From positions 124,001-188,000 of the forward strand of contig NZ_WUMO01000005.1 in assembly GCF_009826975.1 (NCBI RefSeq): a stretch of DNA of 64,000 nucleotides, given 5' to 3'. Source of the DNA: Flavobacterium sp. HBTb2-11-1 (GTDB taxonomy: Bacteria; Bacteroidota; Bacteroidia; Flavobacteriales; Flavobacteriaceae). Below, piece after piece: positions 17,993 to 26,301 of the stretch. Within the stretch, counting starts at the first letter, position 1. The number at the start of each line of letters is the position of its first letter. Made by a program: the position numbers and the translations under genes. Below the pieces are notes generated by a model that worked only from the letters and a program-made list of their open reading frames with translations, ran no database searches and was not told where the DNA came from.

Positions 17993-18673
17993 ATGAAAAA
18001 GACAGCTTTAATTATTTCCGCAATACTATTAATAGTTTCCTGTAAGAAAGCAGATGCGCCCCTAGAATGTGCAGATGGATGTGCGAATTTTTATTTTCAA
18101 AATCCACAACCAGATAAAGATTCGGAATTAAATGGCTTTCCTAGTAAATTCAGAGGGCTATATGTAAATAATGATTCGACTTTTATTAGAATTGAAGAGA
18201 ATAGAATTTTAGAAGAATACTTTTATAAATTCAAAATTCACAAGCTTAAATTAGATTCACTAAAAGCTGACTGCGATATTGTTGATGGCAAATTAGTAGT
18301 GAAGAATACAAAATATAGTTATGATATGCTGCCAAAAGGAGATTCGATAGAGTTAATTCAAAAAAATATTGATACGCTATTTAGGTTTTCACTTTATCAA
18401 AAAGCAAAGCGTATTGATGGACAATTAATTTTGAGCAGAAAAGATTCAATATTTTGGAAAATTCGATTTGTTTCGCTTGACAAAAATATACTTAAATTTA
18501 AAAATCTTTACGATCTAAAAGACTTGAAAAAGCTCGATTCTGTAACTAAAATAAAAGCAAAAAAGCTTGATTCAATTTCTTATTTAATAAAGCCAGTGAG
18601 AAGCGAATTTAAAAAGATATTCAAAATTAAGCATTTAGGATACGATCATGAATATAAAAAGGTATCTAAATAA
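17993..18673 (+). CDS. hypothetical lipoprotein
   Basis: The ATG at 17993 is preferred over an in-frame upstream ATG (17957), because it begins a lipoprotein signal MKKTALIISAILLIVSC (cysteine 17). It also starts just after the preceding stop. The mature part of about 210 residues is lysine-rich. It has ECADGCANFYF, then FRGLYVNNDSTFIRIEENRI and a run of D/K/L-rich helices near the C-terminus. No family is recognised. It is probably co-transcribed with the DUF2459 gene. Confidence 0.6.
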   Translation: MKKTALIISAILLIVSCKKADAPLECADGCANFYFQNPQPDKDSELNGFPSKFRGLYVNNDSTFIRIEENRILEEYFYKFKIHKLKLDSLKADCDIVDGKLVVKNTKYSYDMLPKGDSIELIQKNIDTLFRFSLYQKAKRIDGQLILSRKDSIFWKIRFVSLDKNILKFKNLYDLKDLKKLDSVTKIKAKKLDSISYLIKPVRSEFKKIFKIKHLGYDHEYKKVSK

Positions 18674-18733
18674 AAATGGAAAAAATATAAAATTCCCATA
18701 AAATCACAGAAGAGCCTAATTTTCATTATTGAT

Positions 18734-18741
18734 TACATTTG
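18734..18741 (+). promoter_or_regulatory. -7 element (TACATTTG) upstream of the yihY-like gene
   Basis: TACATTTG matches the TAnnTTTG consensus and sits 24 bases before the ATG at 18765. A clear -33 TTG at the right distance was not found. Confidence 0.35.
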
Positions 18742-18764
18742 AGTGAATATCAAAAAATCAGCAA

Positions 18765-19679
18765 ATGAAAAATCACAATATCTTTTCAAAAACTTGGTAT
18801 TTATTAAAAACGACATTTTTAGAATTCAATGATGACAATGCCATAAAGTTAAGTGCGGCGTTATCTTATTATACCATTTTTGCTTTGCCTCCTTTATTGA
18901 TTATTATAATTACCATTTGTGGCTTCTTTTTTGGGGAAGAGGCAGTCACGGGTCAGTTATATGGTCAGATAAATCGATTGGTTGGAAATAATGCTGCGGT
19001 ACAGATTCAGGAGGCAATCAAGAATGTTCAATTATCAGACAGTAATGTCTTTGTGACGGTTTTTGGAGTGGTAATGTTGCTTATTGGGGCATCGGGAGTC
19101 TTTGCAGAAATTCAGAGTTCTATCAATTATATTTGGGGGCTTCGTGCAAAACCAAACAAAGGATTGAAAAAGTTCATTCAAAACCGATTAATGTCTTTTT
19201 CAATGATAGTTTCAGTAGGATTTTTAATGCTGGTCAGTTTAATGGTCAATGCTACACTCGACGTCTTGAATGAACGTTTAAAACTCTATTTTCCAGATAC
19301 AACGGTCTACTTTTTTTATGTGGTTAATTTGGTGATTGTTTTTGCCAGTATAACATTGCTTTTTGCTATTATATTCCGAACTTTACCAGACGGCATTATC
19401 AAATGGAAAGATGCTTTTATAGGAGCTTCGTGCACAGCAATTTTATTTATGATAGGTAAATTTGCAATTGGAGTTTACTTAGGAAATTCAACTGTTGCAA
19501 GTGTTTACGGCGCAGCGGGTTCAGTAATTATAATTTTGGTCTGGGTGTATTATTCGGCCATTATTTTATATTTTGGAGCAGAATTTACTAAAGTCTATGC
19601 AAAAGCTTTCGGCGGAAGTATTTCACCAAATGATTATTCTGTAGCAATACAAAAAGAGATTTTTGAAATCGAAAATTAA
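18765..19679 (+). CDS. YihY/BrkB family inner-membrane protein
   Basis: This 304-residue protein has six hydrophobic spans. The family hallmark comes early: KLSAALSYYTIFALPPLLIII (about 26-46). It also has GASGVFAEIQSSINYIWGL (about 112-130) and GSVIIILVWVYYSAIILYFGAEF near the C-terminus. The family was once called RNase BN but is a membrane protein of uncertain transport function. The length is typical. It is followed by an inverted repeat that may terminate the transcript. Confidence 0.85.
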   Translation: MKNHNIFSKTWYLLKTTFLEFNDDNAIKLSAALSYYTIFALPPLLIIIITICGFFFGEEAVTGQLYGQINRLVGNNAAVQIQEAIKNVQLSDSNVFVTVFGVVMLLIGASGVFAEIQSSINYIWGLRAKPNKGLKKFIQNRLMSFSMIVSVGFLMLVSLMVNATLDVLNERLKLYFPDTTVYFFYVVNLVIVFASITLLFAIIFRTLPDGIIKWKDAFIGASCTAILFMIGKFAIGVYLGNSTVASVYGAAGSVIIILVWVYYSAIILYFGAEFTKVYAKAFGGSISPNDYSVAIQKEIFEIEN

Positions 19680-19683
19680 TATT

Positions 19684-19773
19684 AAACCATATAAGTAATA
19701 GAAGGAAATTTAAGTTTTTTTTTTAATTTAAGGACAAAGTTTTTTAAATAAACTTATATTACTTATATGGTTT
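19684..19773. repeat. perfect 16-bp inverted repeat with 58-base spacer
   Basis: AAACCATATAAGTAAT (19684-19699) is the exact reverse complement of 19758-19773. The spacer contains a ten-base T run. It lies between the yihY-like gene and the FMN-reductase gene, so a terminator or a mobile palindromic element is possible. Confidence 0.6.
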
Positions 19774-19795
19774 AAAACAAACAAATACCACAAAT

Positions 19796-20320
19796 ATGAA
19801 AATAGTAGCCTTTGGAGGAAGTAACAGTACACAGTCAATCAATAAACGTTTAGCAACTTACGCATCTAGTTTGTTTGAAAATGCAGATGTTGAAGTTTTA
19901 GATTTGAACGATTTTGCAATGCCTGTATTTAGCGTAGATTTAGAAAAAGAAATTGGTCAGCATGAAGTGGCGCAAGCATTCTTGAATAAACTTAAAGAAG
20001 CTGATATTCTAGTGGTTTCAATGGCAGAAAATAACGGAAATTATTCTGTTGCTTTCAAAAATGTTTTCGATTGGAGTTCTCGAATCGAAAAAGATGTTTT
20101 TCAGCACAAACCAATGTTACTACTGGCAACTTCTCCAGGCGGTAGAGGAGGCGCATCTGTTTTAGGAATTGCGCAGAATCTTTTCCCTCGTTATGGCGCG
20201 GAAATTAAAGGAAGTTTCTCATTGCCAGCATTTGGCTCGAATTTTGATTTACAAAAAAATAAAATCTCTAATCCTGAATTAGATCAAGAACTGAAAGATA
20301 TTATTAAATCAAATTTTTAA
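19796..20320 (+). CDS. NAD(P)H-dependent FMN reductase (flavodoxin-like fold)
   Basis: The 174-residue protein has the N-terminal FMN-phosphate loop GGSNSTQSINKRL (8-20), the segment AENNGNYSVAFKNVFDWSSR (about 77-96) and ATSPGGRGGAS (about 110-120). These are typical of the FMN_red/ArsH/SsuE-type family. It probably reduces FMN, quinones or metal ions in the cytoplasm. The following transglutaminase gene begins immediately at its stop codon, indicating a single transcript. Confidence 0.85.
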   Translation: MKIVAFGGSNSTQSINKRLATYASSLFENADVEVLDLNDFAMPVFSVDLEKEIGQHEVAQAFLNKLKEADILVVSMAENNGNYSVAFKNVFDWSSRIEKDVFQHKPMLLLATSPGGRGGASVLGIAQNLFPRYGAEIKGSFSLPAFGSNFDLQKNKISNPELDQELKDIIKSNF

Positions 20321-21301
20321 ATGCCACAAAAAAAGATTGCCCTTATTTTCCTTTTGCTAAATAGTATTTTCATCAATTTTACTTTTGCTCAAAAGATTAG
20401 TGAAGTTGATAAAATAGTTGCCAAATACCCAAAAAACTTTGATAGCACCGAGAAATTAGCCGAGAGAATCGAAAAAGATTTTGATTCGGATTATGATCGT
20501 GCTCGTGCTATTTACAGTTGGATTGCCTTCAATATACGATACGATTACAATGCATATTTGAATCCGCCTAGAACGCAGGGTTTCAGTTATTCTTCGGAAG
20601 CAGAAAAACAGCGAAAAATAAAGCAGCTGAATGATAATTTGATCCAAAAAGCTTTTAATTCTAAAAAAGCAGTTTGTGAAGGTTTTACGGCTTTGTATCA
20701 GCATTTGGCATCTTTGATGGGAATTAAATGCGAAATCATTCGTGGAGATTCGAAGATTTCGGTTAGAGATATTGGAAGAAAAACAACTTCGTCCAATCAT
20801 GCTTGGAATATGGTTTTGATAGATAAAAAATGGCGTCTTTTAGATGTTACATGGGGACAAGGTTATTATGATAGCAGTAAGGGAAGAATGGTCAATGACT
20901 TTAATCCTGCTTATTTTGATACAGATCCAGATTATTTTTTTGCGAAGCATTTTCCGGATTCAGGTTCTTATTTAGGAAATAGGTTAAGCAAAGAAGATTT
21001 TCTTAATGGACCTTTGATTTATAATACGACAATCGAAAAAGATTATAAAATTAAATCACCAGATTCTGGAATAATTGAAGCCAGAAATGGAGAGAGAATT
21101 ACAGTTGAAATCAAAAATCTTTCAAAGTCGAACCAGGTTTTTTATTTAAATAAAAGAAATCAGGCAGTTAAGGTTCAAAATCCTAAAGAGAAGCGAGGAA
21201 GTCTCGAGTTTCAGATTCCAATAGATAGAAATATTGGTGATTACATTACTGTTTTTGCTGATGGCAATAGTGTGGTTTCTTTTAAAGTAGTTTCGAAATA
21301 G
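20321..21301 (+). CDS. exported transglutaminase-like cysteine domain protein
   Basis: The 326-residue product starts directly after the preceding TAA and has a signal peptide (about 1-23, ending FAQ). The transglutaminase core shows the triad: Cys in KAVCEGFTALYQHLA (about 117), His in SNHAWNMV (about 160) and Asp in LLDVTWGQGYYD (about 175). The C-terminal third is a beta domain (about 245-326). Bacterial relatives of this kind are thought to cut or cross-link peptides in the envelope; the substrate is unknown. Confidence 0.8.
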   Translation: MPQKKIALIFLLLNSIFINFTFAQKISEVDKIVAKYPKNFDSTEKLAERIEKDFDSDYDRARAIYSWIAFNIRYDYNAYLNPPRTQGFSYSSEAEKQRKIKQLNDNLIQKAFNSKKAVCEGFTALYQHLASLMGIKCEIIRGDSKISVRDIGRKTTSSNHAWNMVLIDKKWRLLDVTWGQGYYDSSKGRMVNDFNPAYFDTDPDYFFAKHFPDSGSYLGNRLSKEDFLNGPLIYNTTIEKDYKIKSPDSGIIEARNGERITVEIKNLSKSNQVFYLNKRNQAVKVQNPKEKRGSLEFQIPIDRNIGDYITVFADGNSVVSFKVVSK

Positions 21302-21377
21302 AAGATTAAGAATCCAGCAATTTTCATCTTTTCTGAAATTGCCGTATCTTAGCAAGAATGATCCGAATTTGAACACT

Positions 21378-22553
21378 ATGGAAGCGACTTTTCTGAAATC
21401 TATTCTAGATAATGATTTCTACAAATTTACAATGCAGCATGCTGTAATTAAACTTTTTCCAAAAGCAAAAGTTCGTTACGGATTTATAAACCGCGGAAAA
21501 CATATTTTTCCTGATGGCTTTGCAGAGTTGCTTCGAAATTCTGTCAATACAATGGCAGATCTTCGTTTAACAAAAGAAGAAAAGAATTATCTCGCTCATT
21601 ATTGTCCTTATCTCGATCCGACTTATTTGGATTTTCTGCAAGGATATAGCTTTGATCCGTCTGAAGTTCAGATTAGTCAGGAAGGCTCAGAAATAAAAGT
21701 TACCGTTGAAGGATTTTGGTACAGAACCATTTTATGGGAAGTGCCGTTAATGGCTTTGATTTCGGAACTTTTTTATAAATCCAACCACTTAATTCGTTTA
21801 AACGATGAAGCTGTAAAAAGTCTAACGAAAGAAAAAATAGAGAATTACAATAAACTTGGAGTTTCTATTCTAGAGTTTGGATCAAGACGACGACACTCTT
21901 ATGATGTACAGAATCTTGTAAATGAGACTTTGCGTACTTATGGCGGGCAGAGCTTCATTGGAACCAGCAATGTGCATTTTGCAATGGTCAATAATCGAAG
22001 ACCTCTAGGAACACACGCGCACGAATGGTTTATGTTTCATGCCGCACAATATGGCTTTAAAATGGCAAATTCAATAAGTTTGGAGCATTGGACGCAAGTT
22101 TATGGCGGCGATCTTGGAATTGCTTTAACAGATACTTATACTACAGAAATATTTTTCAATCAGTTTGATAAAAAATATTCCAAACTTTTTGATGGCGTTC
22201 GACATGACAGCAGCGATCCAATTGAGTTTGCCCAAAAAGTGATTTCGCATTACATAAAAATGGGAATTGACCCAAAATCAAAAGCCATTGTTTTTTCTGA
22301 TTCACTCAATTACGATAAAGTAAAAAAGATTGTCGATTTCTGTCAGGACAAAATAAAAATGTCGTTTGGAATAGGAACAAATTTTACCAACGATGTTGGG
22401 CTTCCTGCAATGAATATGGTGATTAAATTAACCGATACAAAACCCGATAATTTGCATTGGCAAGGCGTTGTGAAACTTTCTGACGAAAAAAATAAAAATA
22501 CGGGAACACCCGAAATGATTGCTTTAGCAAAAGAAGTGCTTGGAATCAAATAA
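21378..22553 (+). CDS. pncB: nicotinate phosphoribosyltransferase
   Basis: The ATG at 21378 is chosen over an upstream in-frame TTG (21339) because MEATFLKSILDNDFYKFTMQHAV is the usual NAPRTase N-terminus. Of 391 residues, key stretches are EFGSRRRHSYD, FIGTSNVHFAM, GTHAHEWFMFHAA and FSDSLNYDKV near the phosphoribosyl site, and FGIGTNFTND. The enzyme joins nicotinate to PRPP in the NAD salvage pathway. It is cytoplasmic and full length. It is downstream of the transglutaminase gene with a 76-base gap. Confidence 0.93.
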   Translation: MEATFLKSILDNDFYKFTMQHAVIKLFPKAKVRYGFINRGKHIFPDGFAELLRNSVNTMADLRLTKEEKNYLAHYCPYLDPTYLDFLQGYSFDPSEVQISQEGSEIKVTVEGFWYRTILWEVPLMALISELFYKSNHLIRLNDEAVKSLTKEKIENYNKLGVSILEFGSRRRHSYDVQNLVNETLRTYGGQSFIGTSNVHFAMVNNRRPLGTHAHEWFMFHAAQYGFKMANSISLEHWTQVYGGDLGIALTDTYTTEIFFNQFDKKYSKLFDGVRHDSSDPIEFAQKVISHYIKMGIDPKSKAIVFSDSLNYDKVKKIVDFCQDKIKMSFGIGTNFTNDVGLPAMNMVIKLTDTKPDNLHWQGVVKLSDEKNKNTGTPEMIALAKEVLGIK

Positions 22554-22667
22554 TATTTTTTGCTGAAAAAGCAGTTTTTAGACCATTTTAGCGCCTGTTT
22601 TACTTTAAAATCAATTTAAATAGATTTTAAACTGTTATTATTCATAACAAAAAGAAAATACGCTTTC

Positions 22668-22702
22668 ATTTTTTGCTAAGAAATGGTACATTAGCAAAAA
22701 AT
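22668..22702. promoter_or_regulatory. inverted repeat just upstream of parE
   Basis: ATTTTTTGCTAA (22668-22679) and TTAGCAAAAAAT (22691-22702) are exact reverse complements around an 11-base loop. The right arm ends 13 bases before the parE ATG. It could be an operator, a leader hairpin or a terminator for pncB. Confidence 0.5.
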
Positions 22703-22715
22703 CCCAAAATCATAT

Positions 22716-24584
22716 ATGCTAGAGCAAAATCAATATACCGAAGATAATATTCGTTCGCTTGATTGGAAAGAACATATCCGTATGCGTCCCGGAATGTATA
22801 TCGGAAAACTTGGAGACGGATCTGCGCCGGATGATGGTATTTACATTCTTCTAAAAGAGGTTTTAGACAACTGTATCGATGAGTTCGTAATGGGCTCAGG
22901 AAAAACTATTGAGGTAAGTATCAAGGAAAAGACGGTTACCGTTCGTGACTACGGGCGAGGTATTCCGTTAGGAAAAGTGGTCGATGTAGTTTCGAAAATG
23001 AATACGGGAGGAAAGTATGATACAAAAGCTTTCCAGAAATCAGTAGGTCTGAATGGAGTCGGTACAAAAGCGGTAAACGCACTTTCGACTTATTTCCGTG
23101 TTGAATCGGTTCGTGAAGACAAACAAAAAGCGGCAGAGTTTTCAGCTGGAAATTTAGTTTCAGAAGAAGATATTATAGAAACAACAAAACGTAAAGGAAC
23201 AAAAGTAACTTTTACGCCAGATGAAACTATTTTTAAAAACTTTAAATTCCGTTTGGAATATGTCGTGAAAATGGTTAAGAATTATTGTTACCTAAACAAT
23301 GGTTTGACGATTATTTTCAACGGAGAAAAATACTATTCAGAAAATGGACTTCGTGATTTGTTGGAAGAAACGATCAGCGAAGAAGATTTAGAATACCCAA
23401 TTATTCACTTGAAAGATAATGATATTGAGGTAGCGTTAACCCATAGTAAAACGCAGTACAGCGAAGAATATCACTCTTTTGTAAATGGTCAGAATACAAC
23501 GCAGGGGGGAACGCACTTAGCGGCTTACCGAGAAGCTGTTGTAAAAACGATTCGTGAGTTTTACAACAAGAATTTTGATGCTTCTGACGTTCGAAAATCG
23601 ATTGTAAGTGCGATTAGCATTAAAGTGATGGAACCGGTTTTTGAATCTCAGACTAAAACAAAATTAGGTTCTACCGATATGGGTTCTGATGATGGAACAC
23701 CAGCGGTTTCTGTTCGTACTTTCGTTAATGATTTTATCAAAACGAAACTGGACAATTATTTGCATAAAAACCCGCCGACAGCCGAAGCTTTATTGCGTAA
23801 AATTCTTCAGGCAGAACGCGAAAGAAAAGAATTATCAGGAATTAGAAAACTGGCGACAGATCGTGCTAAAAAAGCGAATCTGCATAATAAAAAGTTAAGA
23901 GACTGCCGAGCGCATCTTCCAGATACAAAAAATCCAAGAAACTTAGAAAGCACGCTATTTATTACCGAGGGAGATTCGGCTTCTGGATCGATTACAAAGT
24001 CGCGTGACGTAAATACGCAAGCAGTTTTCAGTTTGCGTGGTAAGCCTTTGAATTCATACGGAATGTCTAAAAAGATTGTGTATGAAAACGAAGAATTCAA
24101 CTTGCTTCAAGCTGCACTTGATATCGAGGACGGACTAGAAAAACTGCGTTACAACAATATTGTAATCGCAACTGATGCCGATGTCGACGGAATGCACATT
24201 CGTTTGCTTTTGATTACTTTCTTTTTGCAGTTTTTTCCTGAGTTAATTAAAGAAGGACATTTGTATATTTTACAGACGCCACTTTTCAGAGTTCGCAACA
24301 AAAAAGAAACCATTTACTGTTATTCTGAAGAAGAAAGAAAAGAAGCCATAGAAAAACTGAAACCAAAACCAGAAATCACCCGATTCAAAGGTTTGGGAGA
24401 AATTTCGCCAGATGAGTTTAAAAACTTTATTGGAGACACAATTCGCCTCGATCCTGTAATGATGGATAAACATACTTCAATTGAGCAGTTGTTGTCTTTC
24501 TACATGGGGAAAAACACTCCAGACCGTCAAGATTTTATTATCAAGAATTTGAAGGTGGAGATTGATGAGCTTGAGGAAGCTTAA
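22716..24584 (+). CDS. parE: DNA topoisomerase IV subunit B
   Basis: The 622-residue protein has the GHKL ATPase domain ([50 protein letters not shown]) in residues 20-220, then the transducer domain and the TOPRIM domain. TOPRIM metal and catalytic motifs are [10 protein letters not shown] (about 413-422) and [12 protein letters not shown] (about 486-497). It pairs with ParC to decatenate chromosomes. The length is normal for Bacteroidota ParE. Unusually, two unrelated genes separate it from parC. Confidence 0.95.
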   Translation: MLEQNQYTEDNIRSLDWKEHIRMRPGMYIGKLGDGSAPDDGIYILLKEVLDNCIDEFVMGSGKTIEVSIKEKTVTVRDYGRGIPLGKVVDVVSKMNTGGKYDTKAFQKSVGLNGVGTKAVNALSTYFRVESVREDKQKAAEFSAGNLVSEEDIIETTKRKGTKVTFTPDETIFKNFKFRLEYVVKMVKNYCYLNNGLTIIFNGEKYYSENGLRDLLEETISEEDLEYPIIHLKDNDIEVALTHSKTQYSEEYHSFVNGQNTTQGGTHLAAYREAVVKTIREFYNKNFDASDVRKSIVSAISIKVMEPVFESQTKTKLGSTDMGSDDGTPAVSVRTFVNDFIKTKLDNYLHKNPPTAEALLRKILQAERERKELSGIRKLATDRAKKANLHNKKLRDCRAHLPDTKNPRNLESTLFITEGDSASGSITKSRDVNTQAVFSLRGKPLNSYGMSKKIVYENEEFNLLQAALDIEDGLEKLRYNNIVIATDADVDGMHIRLLLITFFLQFFPELIKEGHLYILQTPLFRVRNKKETIYCYSEEERKEAIEKLKPKPEITRFKGLGEISPDEFKNFIGDTIRLDPVMMDKHTSIEQLLSFYMGKNTPDRQDFIIKNLKVEIDELEEA

Positions 24585-24601
24585 TAATTAAATTAAAGAG
24601 A

Positions 24602-25711
24602 GTGCCAGACGGTCTTCAAAATAAAGTCATTTTTCAGCAAGTTGCCGAGTTATTGCAGAATGCCCGACAACAGGTTTTGCGTACCGTAAATTCAACAATG
24701 ACCATTACTTATTTTGAAATAGGAAGAATTATAGTTGAAGAAGAACAAAATGGAAAAGATAGGGCTGAATATGGTAAACGGCTTTTAAAAGGGCTTTCTC
24801 AGCAATTGACAAAGGAGTTCGGAAAAGGGTTTTCGATTAGAAATTTGGAACAAATAAGACAATTCTATATGACTTTCTCAAAATCCGAGACACTGTCTCG
24901 GATTTTACAAATTCAAAAAGCGCAGACAGTGTCTGCGGAATTCAAATCTCAAAAAACGCAGTCAGTGTCTGCGAAATTTGATAAAGTGGATTATCAAACT
25001 TTGTCTTCATTTTTTAAATTGACTTTTAGCCATTATATTTTTTTAATGCGAATTGAAGATGAAAAAGAAAGGCGTTTCTATAAAATAGAAGCTGAAAAAC
25101 ACAATTGGAGTGTTAGAGAACTAAAACGCCAATACGATACCGCACTTTATACTAGATTAGCATTAAGCAGAGATAAAGAAGGAATTTTAAAACTTTCCGA
25201 AGAAGGCCAAATTATTGAAAAACCAAAAGATATTATCAAAGATCCTTATATTCTTGAATTTTTAGGATTACCTGAATTGAATCAATATTCGGAATCGCAA
25301 TTGGAAGAGGAAATTATTAATAAGTTAGAGCATTTCTTACTAGAGTTAGGTCATGGTTTTACTTTTGTTGCAAGACAGGAAAGAATTACTTTTGATGATA
25401 AACATTTTAGAATTGATTTAGTTTTTTACAATAGAATATTGCGGTGTTTTGTCCTAATAGATTTAAAAATAGGCGAATTAAAACATCAAGATCTAGGCCA
25501 GATGCAAATGTATGTCAATTATTATGATAGAGAAATGCGATTGGAAGATGAAAACAAAACTATCGGAATTGTACTTTGCCAAAACAAAAGTGAAGCTGTG
25601 GTTAAATATACTTTGCCTGAAAATAATGAACAGATTTTTGCTAGTAAATACAAAACCGTTTTACCAAGTGTTGAAGTTTTAAAAGAATTATTAGAAAGTA
25701 ATAATATTTAA
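24602..25711 (+). CDS. DUF1016 (YhcG-type) PD-(D/E)XK nuclease domain protein
   Basis: The frame begins at a GTG (24602), 17 bases after the parE stop. The 369-residue product has an N-terminal helical DUF1016 domain (residues 1-95, ARQQVLRTVNSTMTITYFEIGR) and a C-terminal PD-(D/E)XK nuclease domain. The nuclease core is visible as FRIDLVFYNRILRCFVLIDLKIGELKHQDLGQM (about 266-298), with the D...D-x-K arrangement. Family members are associated with defence or mobile DNA; activity here is not shown. Residues about 93-125 are encoded by three 36-bp palindromic units. Its position between parE and parC suggests insertion into a housekeeping pair. Confidence 0.85.
   Translation: MPDGLQNKVIFQQVAELLQNARQQVLRTVNSTMTITYFEIGRIIVEEEQNGKDRAEYGKRLLKGLSQQLTKEFGKGFSIRNLEQIRQFYMTFSKSETLSRILQIQKAQTVSAEFKSQKTQSVSAKFDKVDYQTLSSFFKLTFSHYIFLMRIEDEKERRFYKIEAEKHNWSVRELKRQYDTALYTRLALSRDKEGILKLSEEGQIIEKPKDIIKDPYILEFLGLPELNQYSESQLEEEIINKLEHFLLELGHGFTFVARQERITFDDKHFRIDLVFYNRILRCFVLIDLKIGELKHQDLGQMQMYVNYYDREMRLEDENKTIGIVLCQNKSEAVVKYTLPENNEQIFASKYKTVLPSVEVLKELLESNNI
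24880..24973. repeat. three palindromes at exact 36-bp spacing inside the DUF1016 gene
   Basis: Palindromes are centred at 24893 (27 bases, 13-bp arms AAAATCCGAGACA), 24929 (CGCAGACA/TGTCTGCG) and 24965 (CGCAGTCA/TGTCTGCG, one mismatch). The 36-base step equals 12 codons, so the repeats keep the reading frame and give the protein repeating VSAxF-like blocks. Confidence 0.8.
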
Positions 25712-25714
25712 CCA

Positions 25715-26266
25715 ATGAGGAGAATTGTACTTTTATTAATTATTTTAGGCATGATTTCTTGTAAAAAAGAAAATATAGCATCTACAATTGTAAATGAAAA
25801 AATAAAAGAGAGTAAATCAAAAAGTGAAATAGTCAAAATAAGAGATTTTCCTTTAAAGGATTTATCCAAAGTTGAGGTTTTGTCTTATGAAGATCGAATG
25901 CGATGGGATGATATTAAAAATAGATATACAAAAGACCTTGTTGTTAATTATAAATTGAATTTCGACAGTACAAAGGTTAAAGAGAGAGTAGCACTAAATT
26001 CAGTATTGAAAAATGAATTACTGGAATTACTGTCTCAGGATAGTTGTAAACTAGAAAACCTGCCTAGAGATTGTTATATGCCGAGACATATTATACTTTT
26101 TAGAGATCATAAAAATAGAATAATTGGTTACAAAGAGCTTTGTTTGTCATGTAAAGGTTTTAAAGAGTCAAAAAACCTAGAAAATTACAATGGCTTTTGT
26201 TTTAGTCAAATGGAAGAGCTTTTTATAAAAGCAGGAATCAAATATTTAGACGAAGATTACGAATAA
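25715..26266 (+). CDS. hypothetical lipoprotein between parE and parC
   Basis: This 183-residue protein begins MRRIVLLLIILGMISC (lipobox GMISC, cysteine 16), only 3 bases after the DUF1016 stop. The mature part is lysine-rich at first. It then has LSYEDRMRWDDIKNRYTKD and a cysteine-containing region: QDSCKLENLPRDCYMPRHIILFRDH, followed by YKELCLSCKGFKES. I do not recognise the family. It may be co-transcribed with DUF1016 and parC. Confidence 0.6.
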   Translation: MRRIVLLLIILGMISCKKENIASTIVNEKIKESKSKSEIVKIRDFPLKDLSKVEVLSYEDRMRWDDIKNRYTKDLVVNYKLNFDSTKVKERVALNSVLKNELLELLSQDSCKLENLPRDCYMPRHIILFRDHKNRIIGYKELCLSCKGFKESKNLENYNGFCFSQMEELFIKAGIKYLDEDYE

Positions 26267-26301
26267 AATAAATAGGTTACTGAAATAAATTCAGCATAAA
26301 A

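Noticed and set aside
24880..24973. CRISPR-like array in the DUF1016 gene
   Set aside because: The 36-base periodicity is notable, but the palindromes lie in an open reading frame with diverged flanks, only three units, and no cas genes nearby.
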